Positions 41,287-52,283 of a stretch of DNA of 64,000 nucleotides are shown in pieces. Under the pieces are notes generated by a model that had not been told where the DNA came from, searched no databases, and was given only the letters and a program-made list of their open reading frames with translations. The stretch spans positions 1 through 64,000 of the forward strand of contig CAVOKQ010000007.1 in assembly GCA_963696545.1 (NCBI GenBank), written 5' to 3'. Position 1 is the first letter of the stretch. Each line of letters starts with the position of its first letter. Made by a program: the position numbers and the translations under genes. Source of the DNA: RPQJ01 sp963696545 (lineage in GTDB: Bacteria; Pseudomonadota; Gammaproteobacteria; Steroidobacterales; Steroidobacteraceae).

Positions 41287-41764
41287 GCGGCGCGACGCGC
41301 AACCCGGCGGTCGACCCATCGAAGCGATGGCCACGATCGAGACAGTAGTCGAGCCACTTGTTCAGGAACATGTTGCGCAGCCAGCGATCGCCAAGCGCGG
41401 CCGACAGTCCCGAGCGGATCGACTCGAGGCCGGGGTGCCGCACCCAGCGCGCGCAGCGGCTTGCCTCGGCGAGCCGCGCATCGTGGTACACGCGGACCTC
41501 GAGATCCGGGTCCGCGACAGGACCGCGCTCGTCCTCGAAGAGGTAGGTCAGCCTGAGCACCGACGTGTACGGGCTGTGCTCGACCGTCTCGACGTGCAGG
41601 TCACAGTCGGGCGGCACGCGCGACACGCGCCGACCATCGAGCCTGCGCACGTCGCCGACGAGCCCGCGCAGCCGGATGTAGTTGCTCTCGTACAGCGTCA
41701 TCAGGCTGACGAAGCTCACCGGCCGTGCACGCCACGAGGTCACGCACTGGCTGTCGACGATCAT
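41273..41764 (-). CDS. DUF1249 (YqiB-like) protein
   Basis: A 163-aa protein matching the gammaproteobacterial DUF1249 family. Conserved words are LYESNYIRLRGLVGD, DLHVETVEHSPYTSVLRLTY, DPDLEVRVYHDARLAEA and NKWLDYCLDRGHRF. The function of the family is unknown; in many genomes it neighbours nudF or cpdA, which are not here. The start at ATG 41764 has no Shine-Dalgarno site, but an extended -10 box ends six nt before it, so the transcript may be leaderless. It overlaps the downstream coiled-coil gene. Confidence 0.85.
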   Translation of the reverse strand: MIVDSQCVTSWRARPVSFVSLMTLYESNYIRLRGLVGDVRRLDGRRVSRVPPDCDLHVETVEHSPYTSVLRLTYLFEDERGPVADPDLEVRVYHDARLAEASRCARWVRHPGLESIRSGLSAALGDRWLRNMFLNKWLDYCLDRGHRFDGSTAGLRVAPHESA

Positions 41765-41770
41765 GGCCGG

Positions 41771-41779
41771 ACTATAGCA
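41771..41779 (-). promoter_or_regulatory. Extended -10 promoter, possibly leaderless
   Basis: On the minus strand the sequence TGCTATAGT (TG-n extended -10 element) ends at 41771. Only six bases (41770-41765) separate it from ATG 41764. The usual start site, seven nt below the -10, would fall on the A of the ATG. The same TGCTATAGT occurs before the SRP RNA gene at 48272-48280. Confidence 0.4.
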
Positions 41780-41825
41780 CAGCAATTTCCTGCAACCGTG
41801 ACGCGCGACACACACGTGCGACGCG

Positions 41826-42650
41826 TCACGGCCGCAGCCGCCGCTCGATACCCATGCGCTCGATGACCCGGCTCGCGATCTCTTCGATCGAGCACTCGGT
41901 CGTGTTCAGTTGCGGGATGCCGAAGCGCTGGAACAGCGCCTCCGCGGACCGGACTTCGTACTCGCACTGCGCCAGCGAGGAGTAGCGGCTGCCCGGCCGG
42001 CGCTCGTTGCGGATGTGCTGCAGCCGTGCGGGCGCGATTGTCAGCCCGAACAGCTTGCCCTTGTGATCACGCAGCATGGAGGGCAGCTGCTTGCCCTCGA
42101 AATCGTCGTCGGTGAGCGGATAGTTCGCGGCGAAGACGCCGTATTGCATGGCCATGTAGATGCAGGTCGGTGTCTTCCCGGATCGGGACACGCCGGTGAG
42201 AACCACGTCCGCCCGCTCATAGTCCGCCACGATGCTCCCATCATCGGCGGCCAGCGCGAAGTTCGTCGCGTCGATGCGCGTCGTGTAGATAAGCTGGTCG
42301 GCGATGCCGTGCGCACGGCCCTCGCGCTCGGACGACTTCACCTGCAGTTCGGTCTCGAGCGGCGTCAGGAACGCGTCGAAGAAATCGAGAAACAGCCCGT
42401 TGCTGCCCTTCACGACGGAACGCAGATCGTCCTTTACCAGCGTGCTGAAGACGACCGGACGCGCACCATCCATTACCGCGGTCGCATTGATGCGGCTGAC
42501 GGCTTCTGCTGCCTTGTCAACCGTGGAGATAAATGGCAAAGTCACCTGTCGGAATTCGAGGCCTTCGAATTGCGTAAGCAGGCTGTGCCCCATGGTCTCG
42601 GCGGTCACGCCGGTCTGGTCCGAGACGAAAAAGACGGTTCTCCGGTTCAT
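41826..42650 (-). CDS. ppsR: PEP synthase regulatory protein (kinase/pyrophosphorylase, DUF299)
   Basis: A 274-aa bifunctional regulator. It phosphorylates PEP synthase with ADP to switch it off and removes the phosphate with Pi to switch it on. Visible features: start MNRRTVFFVSDQTGVTAETM, P-loop GVSRSGKTPT, LPSMLRDHKGKLFGLTIAP and RYSSLAQCEYEVRSAE, all family hallmarks. The start at ATG 42650 with GGGAGG upstream was preferred over an in-frame extension to 42833 that runs back through the ppsA start. It is divergent from ppsA with a 77-nt gap, the standard arrangement. Confidence 0.93.
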   Translation of the reverse strand: MNRRTVFFVSDQTGVTAETMGHSLLTQFEGLEFRQVTLPFISTVDKAAEAVSRINATAVMDGARPVVFSTLVKDDLRSVVKGSNGLFLDFFDAFLTPLETELQVKSSEREGRAHGIADQLIYTTRIDATNFALAADDGSIVADYERADVVLTGVSRSGKTPTCIYMAMQYGVFAANYPLTDDDFEGKQLPSMLRDHKGKLFGLTIAPARLQHIRNERRPGSRYSSLAQCEYEVRSAEALFQRFGIPQLNTTECSIEEIASRVIERMGIERRLRP

Positions 42651-42727
42651 CCGCGCGAATCCCTCCCCGGGCCACGGCCGCTGCTGCAGTCTTTCACCTG
42701 TCCCACACCGGTAGCAAGGGGCGACTC

Positions 42728-45106
<2,379 letters not shown>

Positions 45107-45135
45107 TCGCTGCTCGTCAGGGACGGGCCCGATGA

Positions 45136-45199
45136 CAGGTTTCGGGTCCTGTCCTGCCGCGCGAAGAAACATGCGCGCCTGGACAGGACCCGAAACCTG
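45136..45199. repeat. Perfect 19-bp inverted repeat with 26-nt loop (terminator or REP/MITE-like element)
   Basis: The left arm CAGGTTTCGGGTCCTGTCC (45136-45154) is the exact reverse complement of the right arm (45181-45199). The 26-nt loop holds a smaller GC dyad. It sits 29 nt after the ppsA stop. No poly-T tract follows on either strand, so intrinsic termination is uncertain. Confidence 0.7.
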
Positions 45200-45430
45200 C
45201 TCCCACGCCCGCGCCTGAGCGACTCGGCGGCTTGCGACTTCGCAACCGACAATAATGCGCACACCTCGCCGCCCAGTCGCACGGCGCATGTAGACGGACA
45301 CATCGCAAAGATTCGCTGCATCGTGCAGCGTGTCGACTTCGGCCACTCGGCGGGATCCGGTGGGCGTTGCTTGCGCCGTGCGAATCTTCGCGCTCTGGCG
45401 ACGATTCGCTCAGGCGCGGCCCATGGAGCG

Positions 45431-45495
45431 GGGCTTTCGGGTCTTCTTCGGCGAGCATATTTTCTTCGCGAGCCGGGGAAGACCCGCAAGGCCCG
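45431..45495. repeat. Imperfect 16-bp inverted repeat sharing a core with the 45136-45199 element
   Basis: GGGCTTTCGGGTCTTC (45431-45446) pairs with GAAGACCCGCAAGGCCC (45479-45495), with one mismatch and one bulge. Both this repeat and the upstream one carry TTTCGGGTC in the left arm and GACCCG in the right arm, suggesting related elements. It lies 33 nt from the recR stop. Confidence 0.5.
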
Positions 45496-45527
45496 CCCGG
45501 ATCCGCCGCGTCCTGAGCGAACGATCG

Positions 45528-46127
45528 CTAGGTGACGATCAGCCGCCCGGCAAGCGCGTGAGCGAGCGTCCCGCCGTCCACGTACTCCAGCTCACCGCCC
45601 ACCGGCACGCCGTGTGCAATGCGCGACGCCTTCAGGCCAAGCCGCGCGACCACCTCGGCAAGAAAATGTGCCGTCGCCTCGCCCTCGACGGTCGGGTTGG
45701 TCGCGAGAATGACCTCGCGCACTTCGCCTTCCCCAAGCAGCTTCTCGAACGACTCGATGCCGATCTCGGCGGGACCCACGCCGTCAAGCGGTGACAGGTG
45801 CCCCATCAGCACGAAATAGCAGCCACGGAAACTCGCCGACTGCTCGATCGCCACCACGTCCGCCGGCGATTCGACGACGCAGAGCAACGCGCGGTCGCGA
45901 CTCGAGTTCGTGCACACCGGGCACAGCTCGCCTTCGGCGAACATCCGGCAGCGATTGCAGTGGCCCAGCGCGCCGATGGCAGCAGTTACCGCCGTCGCGA
46001 TCTCGCGCGCGCCTTCGCGATCGCGCTCGAGCAAGTGGAACGCCATGCGCTGCGCAGACTTGGGCCCGACGCCCGGCAGGCTGCGCAATGCCTCGATCAG
46101 GCGCTCGAGCGAAGGCGGGTAGAGCAT
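45528..46127 (-). CDS. recR: Recombination mediator protein RecR
   Basis: A 199-aa protein of RecFOR gap repair. An N-terminal helix-hairpin-helix (RSLPGVGPKSAQRMAFHLL), the zinc finger CNRCRMF...CPVC and a TOPRIM domain (LLCVVESPADVVAIE, LGHL-like MGHLSPLDGVGPAEIG, ILATNPTVEGEATAHFLA) are all visible. It forms ring-shaped multimers that, with RecO, load RecA on SSB-coated DNA. Third gene of the dnaX-ybaB-recR operon, 13 nt after ybaB. Confidence 0.95.
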   Translation of the reverse strand: MLYPPSLERLIEALRSLPGVGPKSAQRMAFHLLERDREGAREIATAVTAAIGALGHCNRCRMFAEGELCPVCTNSSRDRALLCVVESPADVVAIEQSASFRGCYFVLMGHLSPLDGVGPAEIGIESFEKLLGEGEVREVILATNPTVEGEATAHFLAEVVARLGLKASRIAHGVPVGGELEYVDGGTLAHALAGRLIVT

Positions 46128-46140
46128 CGTCCGTCCGGGG

Positions 46141-46473
46141 TCAACCGCCGAACGGCAGCTTCAGGCCCGGCGGCAGGTTCATGCCGCCCATCAACCCGGA
46201 CATCTTCTGCTGCGAAGCCGACTCGAGCTTGTGCACGGCGTCGTTGATCGCGGCCGCGACCAGGTCCTCGAGCATCTCGCGATCGTCGAGCGGCACCGCA
46301 GCGTCGAACTGCACGCGCTTCGCCTCGTGGCGCCCGTTGATGGTGACCTTGACCATGCCGCCGCCGGACTCGCCGGTGACTTCCATGGCCGCGATTTCCT
46401 CCTGCGCCTTCTGCATGTTGGCCTGCAGCTGCTGCGCCTGCTTCATCAGGTTGCCCATTCCGCCTTTCATCAT
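46141..46473 (-). CDS. ybaB: YbaB/EbfC nucleoid-associated protein
   Basis: A 110-aa DNA-binding protein. It starts MMKGGMGNLMKQAQQLQANM, a helical tweezer arm, followed by the conserved EVTGESGGGMVKVTINGRHE and DREMLEDLVAAAINDAV. It ends with a Gly/Met/Pro-rich tail (MGGMNLPPGLKLP). Family members bind DNA as dimers and affect nucleoid structure. It lies between dnaX (25 nt upstream) and recR, as in most proteobacteria. Confidence 0.93.
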   Translation of the reverse strand: MMKGGMGNLMKQAQQLQANMQKAQEEIAAMEVTGESGGGMVKVTINGRHEAKRVQFDAAVPLDDREMLEDLVAAAINDAVHKLESASQQKMSGLMGGMNLPPGLKLPFGG

Positions 46474-46498
46474 GCTCGGTTCACTCCGGGGATCGAAT

Positions 46499-48112
46499 TC
46501 AGTTCAGGGGCTTCACGGAGCCCGGGTGCACGGTGGCGCCGAAGGTCTCGCGCATCGCACGCACCGCGGGATCGCCGTCGATGGCCTGCTCGGCCGCCTT
46601 CAGGCGCTCGTCCGCGGCCTGAGCCTGCTGGCGCGCCGGCGTCGCCTCGACGCCCGCACGTTCACCGATGCTGATCTCGAGGCGCACTGGCTCGCCAAAG
46701 TGCTGCGACAGCGCCTGCGTGAGCTTCTGCACGAGCTGCGGACGGTTGAACGCGTCGCCTGCAGGATCCAGCCGCAACCTGACGATGTCCTTCGTGCGCC
46801 CGACGAGCACGCAGTGGGCCGCAAGCTGCTGTGTGGGCCCCTGGAGCTGCATGCTTGCGACGATCGCGGGCCAGTCGCCCAGGGACGCAGCCGCAGGCGC
46901 TGCAGTCGGCGTGCTGCTTGCCGCGGCGGGCGCAGCCGAGAGAGCGGCACGCTGCGGTGTGGCTACGGGAGCAGGACGCGATCCGCCCGCCGCAGCCGCC
47001 GGCGCCGATGGCAGCGCCGCGCCCGGCGATTCCGGGCGGAACGACAGCATCCTGAGCAGCGCCATCTCGAAACCACCGCGCGCATCCGGGGCGAAATCGA
47101 GGTCGCGCCGCGCCATGATCGCGAGCTGGTACAGCAGCTGCAGGTCCTCCGGTGAGAAGCCGCCCGCAAGCGCTGCGAGCGCCTGGTCCTGCTCTTCGTC
47201 CTCGCCGCGCAGGCCGGGAATCGCCTGCAACAGCGCCATGCGCTGGATCGCGGCGGCGAGTTCACCGAGCGCCTGGTCGTAGTCCGGCGCGCGCTCGTCG
47301 AGCTGCTGCACGCTCGCCATCAGCGCCGCACCGTCCTTCGCCGCGAGTGCGTTGAGAATCGCCTCGACGTGACGCCGGTCCAGCGTGCCGAGCAGCGCTC
47401 GCACTTCGGCCTCGAGCACGCGGCCACCGCCGAACGCAAGCACCTGGTCGAGCAGCGAAAGCGCGTCGCGCATGCTGCCCTCGGCGCCGCGAGCGACGGC
47501 GCGCAACGCCGCCGGCTCGAACTCCACTTTCTCCGCCTCGGAGATCATCGTGAGGCGCTCCTGGATCTGCTGCAGCGGCAGGCGACGCAGGTGGAACTGC
47601 AGGCAGCGTGAGAGCACCGTCACCGGCAGCTTTTGCGGGTCGGTGGTCGCGAGCAGGAACTTGACGTGCGGCGGCGGCTCCTCGAGCGTTTTCAGCAGCG
47701 CATTGAACGAATGCGTCGAGAGCATGTGCACCTCGTCGATCAGGTACACCTTGTAGCGGCCGCGGGCCGGCGCGTACTGCACGTTGTCCAGCAGTTCGCG
47801 CGTGTCGTCCACCTTGGTGCGCGAAGCCGCGTCAACCTCCAGCAGGTCGACGAACCGGCCGGCGTCGATGTCGCGGCAGGCGCTGCACTGGCCGCAGGGC
47901 TTCGAAGTCACGCCTTTCTCGCAGTTCAGCGACTTCGCGAAAATGCGCGCGATCGTGGTCTTGCCGACGCCGCGGGTGCCCGTGAACAGGAACGCGTGGT
48001 GGATGCGGCCCGAGTCGAGCGCATTCGTGAGCGCGCGGCGGACGTGGTCCTGCCCCACCAGCTCATCGAATGTTCGCGGCCGCCACTTGCGGGCCAGGAC
48101 GAGATAGCTCAT
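46499..48112 (-). CDS. dnaX: DNA polymerase III subunit gamma/tau
   Basis: A 537-aa clamp-loader ATPase. It starts MSYLVLARKWRPRTFDELVG; an in-frame extension to 48175 runs into the SRP RNA gene and is rejected. Walker A is GTRGVGKTTIARIFAKSLNC. The zinc module is C-x8-CGQCSAC, the Walker B-like stretch is YLIDEVHMLS, and sensor 1 is TTDPQKLPVTVLSRC. After about residue 380 an Ala/Pro-rich linker leads to a short tau-type C-terminal domain. The protein is shorter than E. coli tau (643 aa). No A-rich slippery site for programmed frameshifting was seen. First gene of dnaX-ybaB-recR. Confidence 0.95.
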   Translation of the reverse strand: MSYLVLARKWRPRTFDELVGQDHVRRALTNALDSGRIHHAFLFTGTRGVGKTTIARIFAKSLNCEKGVTSKPCGQCSACRDIDAGRFVDLLEVDAASRTKVDDTRELLDNVQYAPARGRYKVYLIDEVHMLSTHSFNALLKTLEEPPPHVKFLLATTDPQKLPVTVLSRCLQFHLRRLPLQQIQERLTMISEAEKVEFEPAALRAVARGAEGSMRDALSLLDQVLAFGGGRVLEAEVRALLGTLDRRHVEAILNALAAKDGAALMASVQQLDERAPDYDQALGELAAAIQRMALLQAIPGLRGEDEEQDQALAALAGGFSPEDLQLLYQLAIMARRDLDFAPDARGGFEMALLRMLSFRPESPGAALPSAPAAAAGGSRPAPVATPQRAALSAAPAAASSTPTAAPAAASLGDWPAIVASMQLQGPTQQLAAHCVLVGRTKDIVRLRLDPAGDAFNRPQLVQKLTQALSQHFGEPVRLEISIGERAGVEATPARQQAQAADERLKAAEQAIDGDPAVRAMRETFGATVHPGSVKPLN

Positions 48113-48146
48113 GCGGAGGTCCGCTCTCCTCGGCCGCCGGTATGGA

Positions 48147-48258
<112 letters not shown>

Positions 48259-48271
48259 ATGGAGGGCGGCG

Positions 48272-48300
48272 ACTATAGCAGCCCCGGCACGTCGAGTCAG
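48272..48300 (-). promoter_or_regulatory. Sigma-70 promoter of the SRP RNA gene
   Basis: Read on the minus strand: CTGACT (48300-48295) as -35, a 17-nt spacer, and an extended -10 TGCTATAGT ending at 48272. Predicted start near 48265, a few bases before the paired 5' end of the RNA. The -35 overlaps the stop codon of the M20 gene. Confidence 0.6.
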
Positions 48301-49748
48301 TCCTTCGGTAGCGGCGGCGGACCGTCCGGAATGTAGGCCTTGTAGGTCACGTCGCCCTTCTTCGCCTTGAACTCGGCCTGGATCTCCCGCACCGCCGCCG
48401 GACGCTCGTACAGGTCCACCATCGTCGCCGCCAGCACCTTGGACGCCCGGAGCAGCCCCTTGTGGCCGATCGACATCCCGCCCGTGGCCACGACCGGCCA
48501 GGCGTGCCAGGGCGTATCCACCGGAGCGGTGGCAATGGTGGCGGTCAGCGTCGGGGCAACCCAGCTCACGTCGCCGACGTCGGTCGAGTGACCTCGCAGT
48601 TCCTGGCCCTCCAGCGGCTTGACACTCGCGTCGATTCCGACCTCGCGGACCCCCGTGGCGCGCTGGATCGCTCGCGCGAACGACTGCTCCGACTCACTGT
48701 AGGTCGGCGGCCCGAGCCACTGGAGATTCGCCTGCAGCAGGCGTGCGCCGGCAACGTTGGTGAGCACCTCCCAGTCGCCGCCCTGCACTTTCACGGTCGC
48801 GGTCGTCTCTGTCATCTCCGCGGCGCCCGAAGCGAGCTTGCGGACCCGCTCGAGCAGCGATTCCACCTCCGAGCGCTTCCAGTCCCGCAGCCACACCCAG
48901 GCCTTCGCATACTCAGGCACGACGTTCGGCACGTCGCCTGCCGACACGATCGTGTAGTGCATCCGCGAAGTCGGCCGCACATGCTCGCGCATGAAATTCA
49001 GGCCGACCAGAAAAAGCTCGAGCGCATCGGCCGCACTGCGGCCATTCCACGGATCGGCTGCGGCATGAGCAGCCTTGCCCCGGAACTCCACGCCAAGGTC
49101 CACCATCGCCTGGCTGGAGTTCATGTCGGTGAGCGTCTCATCGCCCGGGTGCCAGGCCAGCATGACGTCCACGTCGTCGAACAGGCCATCGCGGGCCATG
49201 TAGATCTTGCCGCCGATGTTCTCCTCGGCCGGCGTGCCATAGAAGCGTACCGTCCCCTTCAGCCCGCCCCTCTCGATCTGTTCCTTGATCGCGAGTGCCG
49301 CGCCGAGACTTGCGGCACCGAACATGTTGTGGCCACAGCCATGCCCGGGCGCACCGGGAACCAGCGGCACTTTCTCCGGCACCGCCTTCTGCGACAACCC
49401 CGGCAGTGCGTCGTACTCGCCCATCACCCCGATGATCGGCCGGCCCTGGCCATAGGACGCGACGAATGCGGTCGGCATGCCCGCAACACCGCGCTCAACC
49501 CGGAAGCCCTGCTTCGCCGCGTAGTCGGCCAGCGCGGCCGACGACTTGTACTCGCGCAGCGCGATCTCGGCAAAGGCCCAGATCTGGTCGGAAAGGCCTG
49601 TCAACTCGAGCGCGTGACGATCCACCGACTGTACGGCCGCCTGCTTCGCCGCGCTCGGCGCATCCGCGGCGTTGGCCGCCGCAAACAGCGCAGCGGCGAA
49701 CAGCGCGGACGAAATCACGACTTGACGCGTGCCCATAGGAATACGCAT
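48297..49748 (-). CDS. Exported M20-family amidohydrolase/peptidase (AbgB-like)
   Basis: A 483-aa metal-dependent hydrolase. The signal peptide is VVISSALFAAALFAAANA. Catalytic features are GEYDALPGLSQKAVPE, GHGCGHNMFGAASLGAALAI (metal-binding His/Cys-His), YGTPAEENIGGKIYMARDG (general base Glu-Glu) and LAWHPGDET, with the dimerisation domain around 200-320 and a final TGGMSIGHKGLL. This matches the p-aminobenzoyl-glutamate hydrolase/aminoacylase branch of M20D. Start at ATG 49748 (AGGTGG upstream) chosen; ATG 49736 also keeps the signal peptide. It follows queF by 34 nt. Confidence 0.87.
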   Translation of the reverse strand: MRIPMGTRQVVISSALFAAALFAAANAADAPSAAKQAAVQSVDRHALELTGLSDQIWAFAEIALREYKSSAALADYAAKQGFRVERGVAGMPTAFVASYGQGRPIIGVMGEYDALPGLSQKAVPEKVPLVPGAPGHGCGHNMFGAASLGAALAIKEQIERGGLKGTVRFYGTPAEENIGGKIYMARDGLFDDVDVMLAWHPGDETLTDMNSSQAMVDLGVEFRGKAAHAAADPWNGRSAADALELFLVGLNFMREHVRPTSRMHYTIVSAGDVPNVVPEYAKAWVWLRDWKRSEVESLLERVRKLASGAAEMTETTATVKVQGGDWEVLTNVAGARLLQANLQWLGPPTYSESEQSFARAIQRATGVREVGIDASVKPLEGQELRGHSTDVGDVSWVAPTLTATIATAPVDTPWHAWPVVATGGMSIGHKGLLRASKVLAATMVDLYERPAAVREIQAEFKAKKGDVTYKAYIPDGPPPLPKD

Positions 49749-49782
49749 ACCGATGCTGCCACCTGCGGCGATCAGCGAATGC

Positions 49783-50265
49783 TCAGCCGCGCCCGCGATA
49801 CGGCGCAACGCCCTGGTCCGGTATCCATAAACCAGCTGGTGGCAGGCCGGTCTGCCAGAACACGTCGATCGGCATGCCGCCCCGTGGATACCAGTACCCG
49901 CCGATGCGCAGCCACCGCGGTGCGAGGAACTCGACCAGCCGGCCGGCGATCTCGAGCGTGCAGTCCTCGTGGAACGCGCCGTGGTTGCGGAAGCTCGTGA
50001 GGTAGAGCTTCAGCGACTTGCTTTCCACCAGCCAGCGCCCGGGCACGTAGTCGATCACCAGGTGCGCGAAATCCGGCTGCCCCGTGATCGGACACAGCGA
50101 GGTGAACTCCGGCGCGGTGAACCGCGCCAGGTACAGCTTACGAGGATGAGGGTTCGGCACACGCTCGAGCACCGCCTCGCCGGGCGACGCCGGGATGGCG
50201 GCAGCCTGGCCTAGCTGCTGCAGCCCGGCGGAGGCGTCGCCCGCCCGTTTGCGGCGTGCCGCCAC
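49783..50265 (-). CDS. queF: NADPH-dependent 7-cyano-7-deazaguanine reductase, short (YkvM) type
   Basis: A 160-aa T-fold enzyme that reduces preQ0 to preQ1 in queuosine biosynthesis. The catalytic Cys and Asp are in TSLCPITGQPDFA, the family motif ESKSLKLYLTSFRNHGAFHE follows, and PRGGMPIDVFWQTG closes the protein. The length fits the short unimodular type rather than the 280-aa E. coli type. Start GTG 50265, three nt after the pepF stop, so translation is probably coupled. No other queuosine gene is in the window. Confidence 0.93.
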   Translation of the reverse strand: MAARRKRAGDASAGLQQLGQAAAIPASPGEAVLERVPNPHPRKLYLARFTAPEFTSLCPITGQPDFAHLVIDYVPGRWLVESKSLKLYLTSFRNHGAFHEDCTLEIAGRLVEFLAPRWLRIGGYWYPRGGMPIDVFWQTGLPPAGLWIPDQGVAPYRGRG

Positions 50266-50268
50266 GCG

Positions 50269-52164
50269 TCAGCCCTTCTTGTGCGCGTAGATGCGCTCGA
50301 TCTCGTCCATGATGCGGTTCATCTCGCGCATCGCGGCGTCGAACGGCTGGGAGGTCGTCATGTCCACGCCCGCGTTCTTCAGCAGGTCGATCGGGTACTC
50401 CGACGAGCCGGACGACAGCAGCTTCAGGTAGGCATCGCGCCCCTGCTGGGCCTTGCCAGACTCCAGGGCCTGCTTGCCGATGATGTTCTCGGCGAGCGTC
50501 ATGCCGCCGATCATGCTGGTCGCGTACTGGTAGACGTAGAAGTTGTAGTAGAAGTGCGGGATGTAGGCCCACTCCGACGCGTACGTGTCGGCCACCTTCA
50601 CCACGCCCTGCTCCGCGCCGTAGTACTGCTTCAGCAGCTTCAGGTACAACGCGTCGAGCGACTCCTTGGTCAGCGGCTCGCCGCGCTCGACCGACTCGTG
50701 GATCAGCAGCTCGAATTCCGCGAACATCGTCTGCCGGAACAGCGTCGTGCGCATCGTGTCGAGGTAGCTCGACAGCAGGAAGAGCCGCTTCGCGTCGTCC
50801 GTGGTCTGGTCGAGCACGTGGTGGAACAGCAGGTTCTCGTTCAGCGTGGATGCGACCTCGGCCACGAAGATCGAGTAGCTCGCCGTCGCGTACGGCTGGT
50901 TCGCCGCTGACAGGAACGAGTGCATCGAGTGGCCGGACTCGTGCGCGAGCGTCGAGACCTCCTCCCAGGTACCCGTGAAGTTGAGCAGCTGGTACGGGTG
51001 CACGTCGTAGACCATCGTGCTGTAGGCGCCCGGGCTCTTGCCGGTGCTCGGCAGGAAATCCACCCAGCCCGACTCGTAGCCCTTCGACAGCGCTTCGACG
51101 TACGGCTTGCCGAGAGGCGCGAAAGACTCGAGCGTCAGCGTCTTGGCCTGCTCCGGCGTGTACTTGAGCTCGACCTTGTCGACGATCGGGGCGTACAGGT
51201 CCTCGTAGCCCAACTGCGGCAGGCCCATGACCTTCTGGCGCAGCTTCAGGTAGCGGTGCAGCGTCGGCAGGTTCGAGTGCACGTCCGCGATCAACTGCGT
51301 GTAGACCGACTTCGGTATGTTGTAGGTGAACAGCGCCGCTTCGAGCGAGTTCGGGAACTTGCGCACGTCCTTGTTGAACACGTGCGACTGCACCTGCGCA
51401 TTCAGCGTGGTCGCGAGCGTGCTGCCGAACTCTCCGTAGCGCGTGAAGAACGCCTTGAACACGGCGTCGCGATCCGCCTTGACCGGCGCCGCGCGGAACT
51501 TCGTGTAGGCCGCGGCGTCGAGCCGCACTTTCTCGCCATTCGAAAGCGTGACGTCAGGGAACGGAAACTCCGAACTCGTGAACACCGACCGCACGGTCTC
51601 GCCGGTGCCGGACATCACGCCGGTGCGCGCGACGATCTGCTCCTCGGAGGGCGACAGCGTGTGCGGGGCGCCGCGCAGGATGTCGTCGAAGAACATGCGG
51701 TACTGGCCGAGCTTCGGCTCCGCCGCGACGAACGAATCAATCTTCCCGCGGCCGAGCGCGATGATCTCCGGCCGCATGAACGCGGTCGCGGTCTGCAGGT
51801 CGGTATAGACCTGCGTGGCTTCCTGCTTCATCTGCAGCGCGCGGCTGACCCGCGTATCCGTGTCGTAGAGCTGGTTCGCGTAGCTGTACAGCCGCTCGGT
51901 GGTGAGACTGGTCTTCTCCCAGTCCGTCATCGCCGCGAGCATGGTCGCAGCAGAGCTGCCGAGCTTGCCCTGCCACTGGCCGAGTTGCGGGATGGCCTTG
52001 GCGAGGTCCTGCTTTGCGGCCACCCATGCGGCCTCGTTCGCATACAGGTCCGCGAGGTTCCACTTGTACTGGGCGGGGATCTCCGCCCGTTCGGCGGCCG
52101 GGGCTGCGGGGGCCAGCAGCACGGCCAGCAGGGCCGCGGCTGCACATGATCGAATCGCGCGCAT
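50269..52164 (-). CDS. pepF: Oligoendopeptidase F, M3B zinc peptidase with export signal
   Basis: A 631-aa zinc peptidase that cuts short peptides. The N-terminus (AIRSCAAAALLAVLLAPAA) is a signal peptide, unlike cytoplasmic lactococcal PepF, so it probably acts in the periplasm. The zinc motif HESGHSMHS lies in STLAHESGHSMHSFLS, and the distal glutamate in FVAEVASTLNENLL. The N-terminal helical domain has PAQYKWNLADLYANEAAW. ATG 52164 with GGAG five nt upstream is preferred to GTG 52170. First gene of a pepF-queF-M20 run. Confidence 0.9.
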   Translation of the reverse strand: MRAIRSCAAAALLAVLLAPAAPAAERAEIPAQYKWNLADLYANEAAWVAAKQDLAKAIPQLGQWQGKLGSSAATMLAAMTDWEKTSLTTERLYSYANQLYDTDTRVSRALQMKQEATQVYTDLQTATAFMRPEIIALGRGKIDSFVAAEPKLGQYRMFFDDILRGAPHTLSPSEEQIVARTGVMSGTGETVRSVFTSSEFPFPDVTLSNGEKVRLDAAAYTKFRAAPVKADRDAVFKAFFTRYGEFGSTLATTLNAQVQSHVFNKDVRKFPNSLEAALFTYNIPKSVYTQLIADVHSNLPTLHRYLKLRQKVMGLPQLGYEDLYAPIVDKVELKYTPEQAKTLTLESFAPLGKPYVEALSKGYESGWVDFLPSTGKSPGAYSTMVYDVHPYQLLNFTGTWEEVSTLAHESGHSMHSFLSAANQPYATASYSIFVAEVASTLNENLLFHHVLDQTTDDAKRLFLLSSYLDTMRTTLFRQTMFAEFELLIHESVERGEPLTKESLDALYLKLLKQYYGAEQGVVKVADTYASEWAYIPHFYYNFYVYQYATSMIGGMTLAENIIGKQALESGKAQQGRDAYLKLLSSGSSEYPIDLLKNAGVDMTTSQPFDAAMREMNRIMDEIERIYAHKKG

Positions 52165-52283
52165 TTGCACTCCAGATGGGCCATAGGGCCGCGTGGGAAG
52201 CCGGCAGTCTACCTTTGCGGACGCCGGGAGGATAAGCTTGCTGCAGCGCAGCCACAGACCGCGCGAGGTACCGTACCAGGACC

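Larger units (their letters stand above)
45107..45527 (+). other. Non-coding interval between ppsA and recR
   Basis: 421 nt between two convergent genes. Short open frames cross it on both strands but none has a ribosome site or recognisable protein. It holds two larger inverted repeats (separate entries) and further dyads: TTGCGA/TCGCAA (45232-45245) and AAGATTCGC (45308-45316) with GCGAATCTT (45380-45388). A small RNA or bidirectional terminator is possible. Confidence 0.6.

Noticed and set aside
46499..48112. Programmed frameshift producing a gamma form of DnaX
   Set aside because: No A-rich slippery heptamer with a following hairpin was seen at the expected place.
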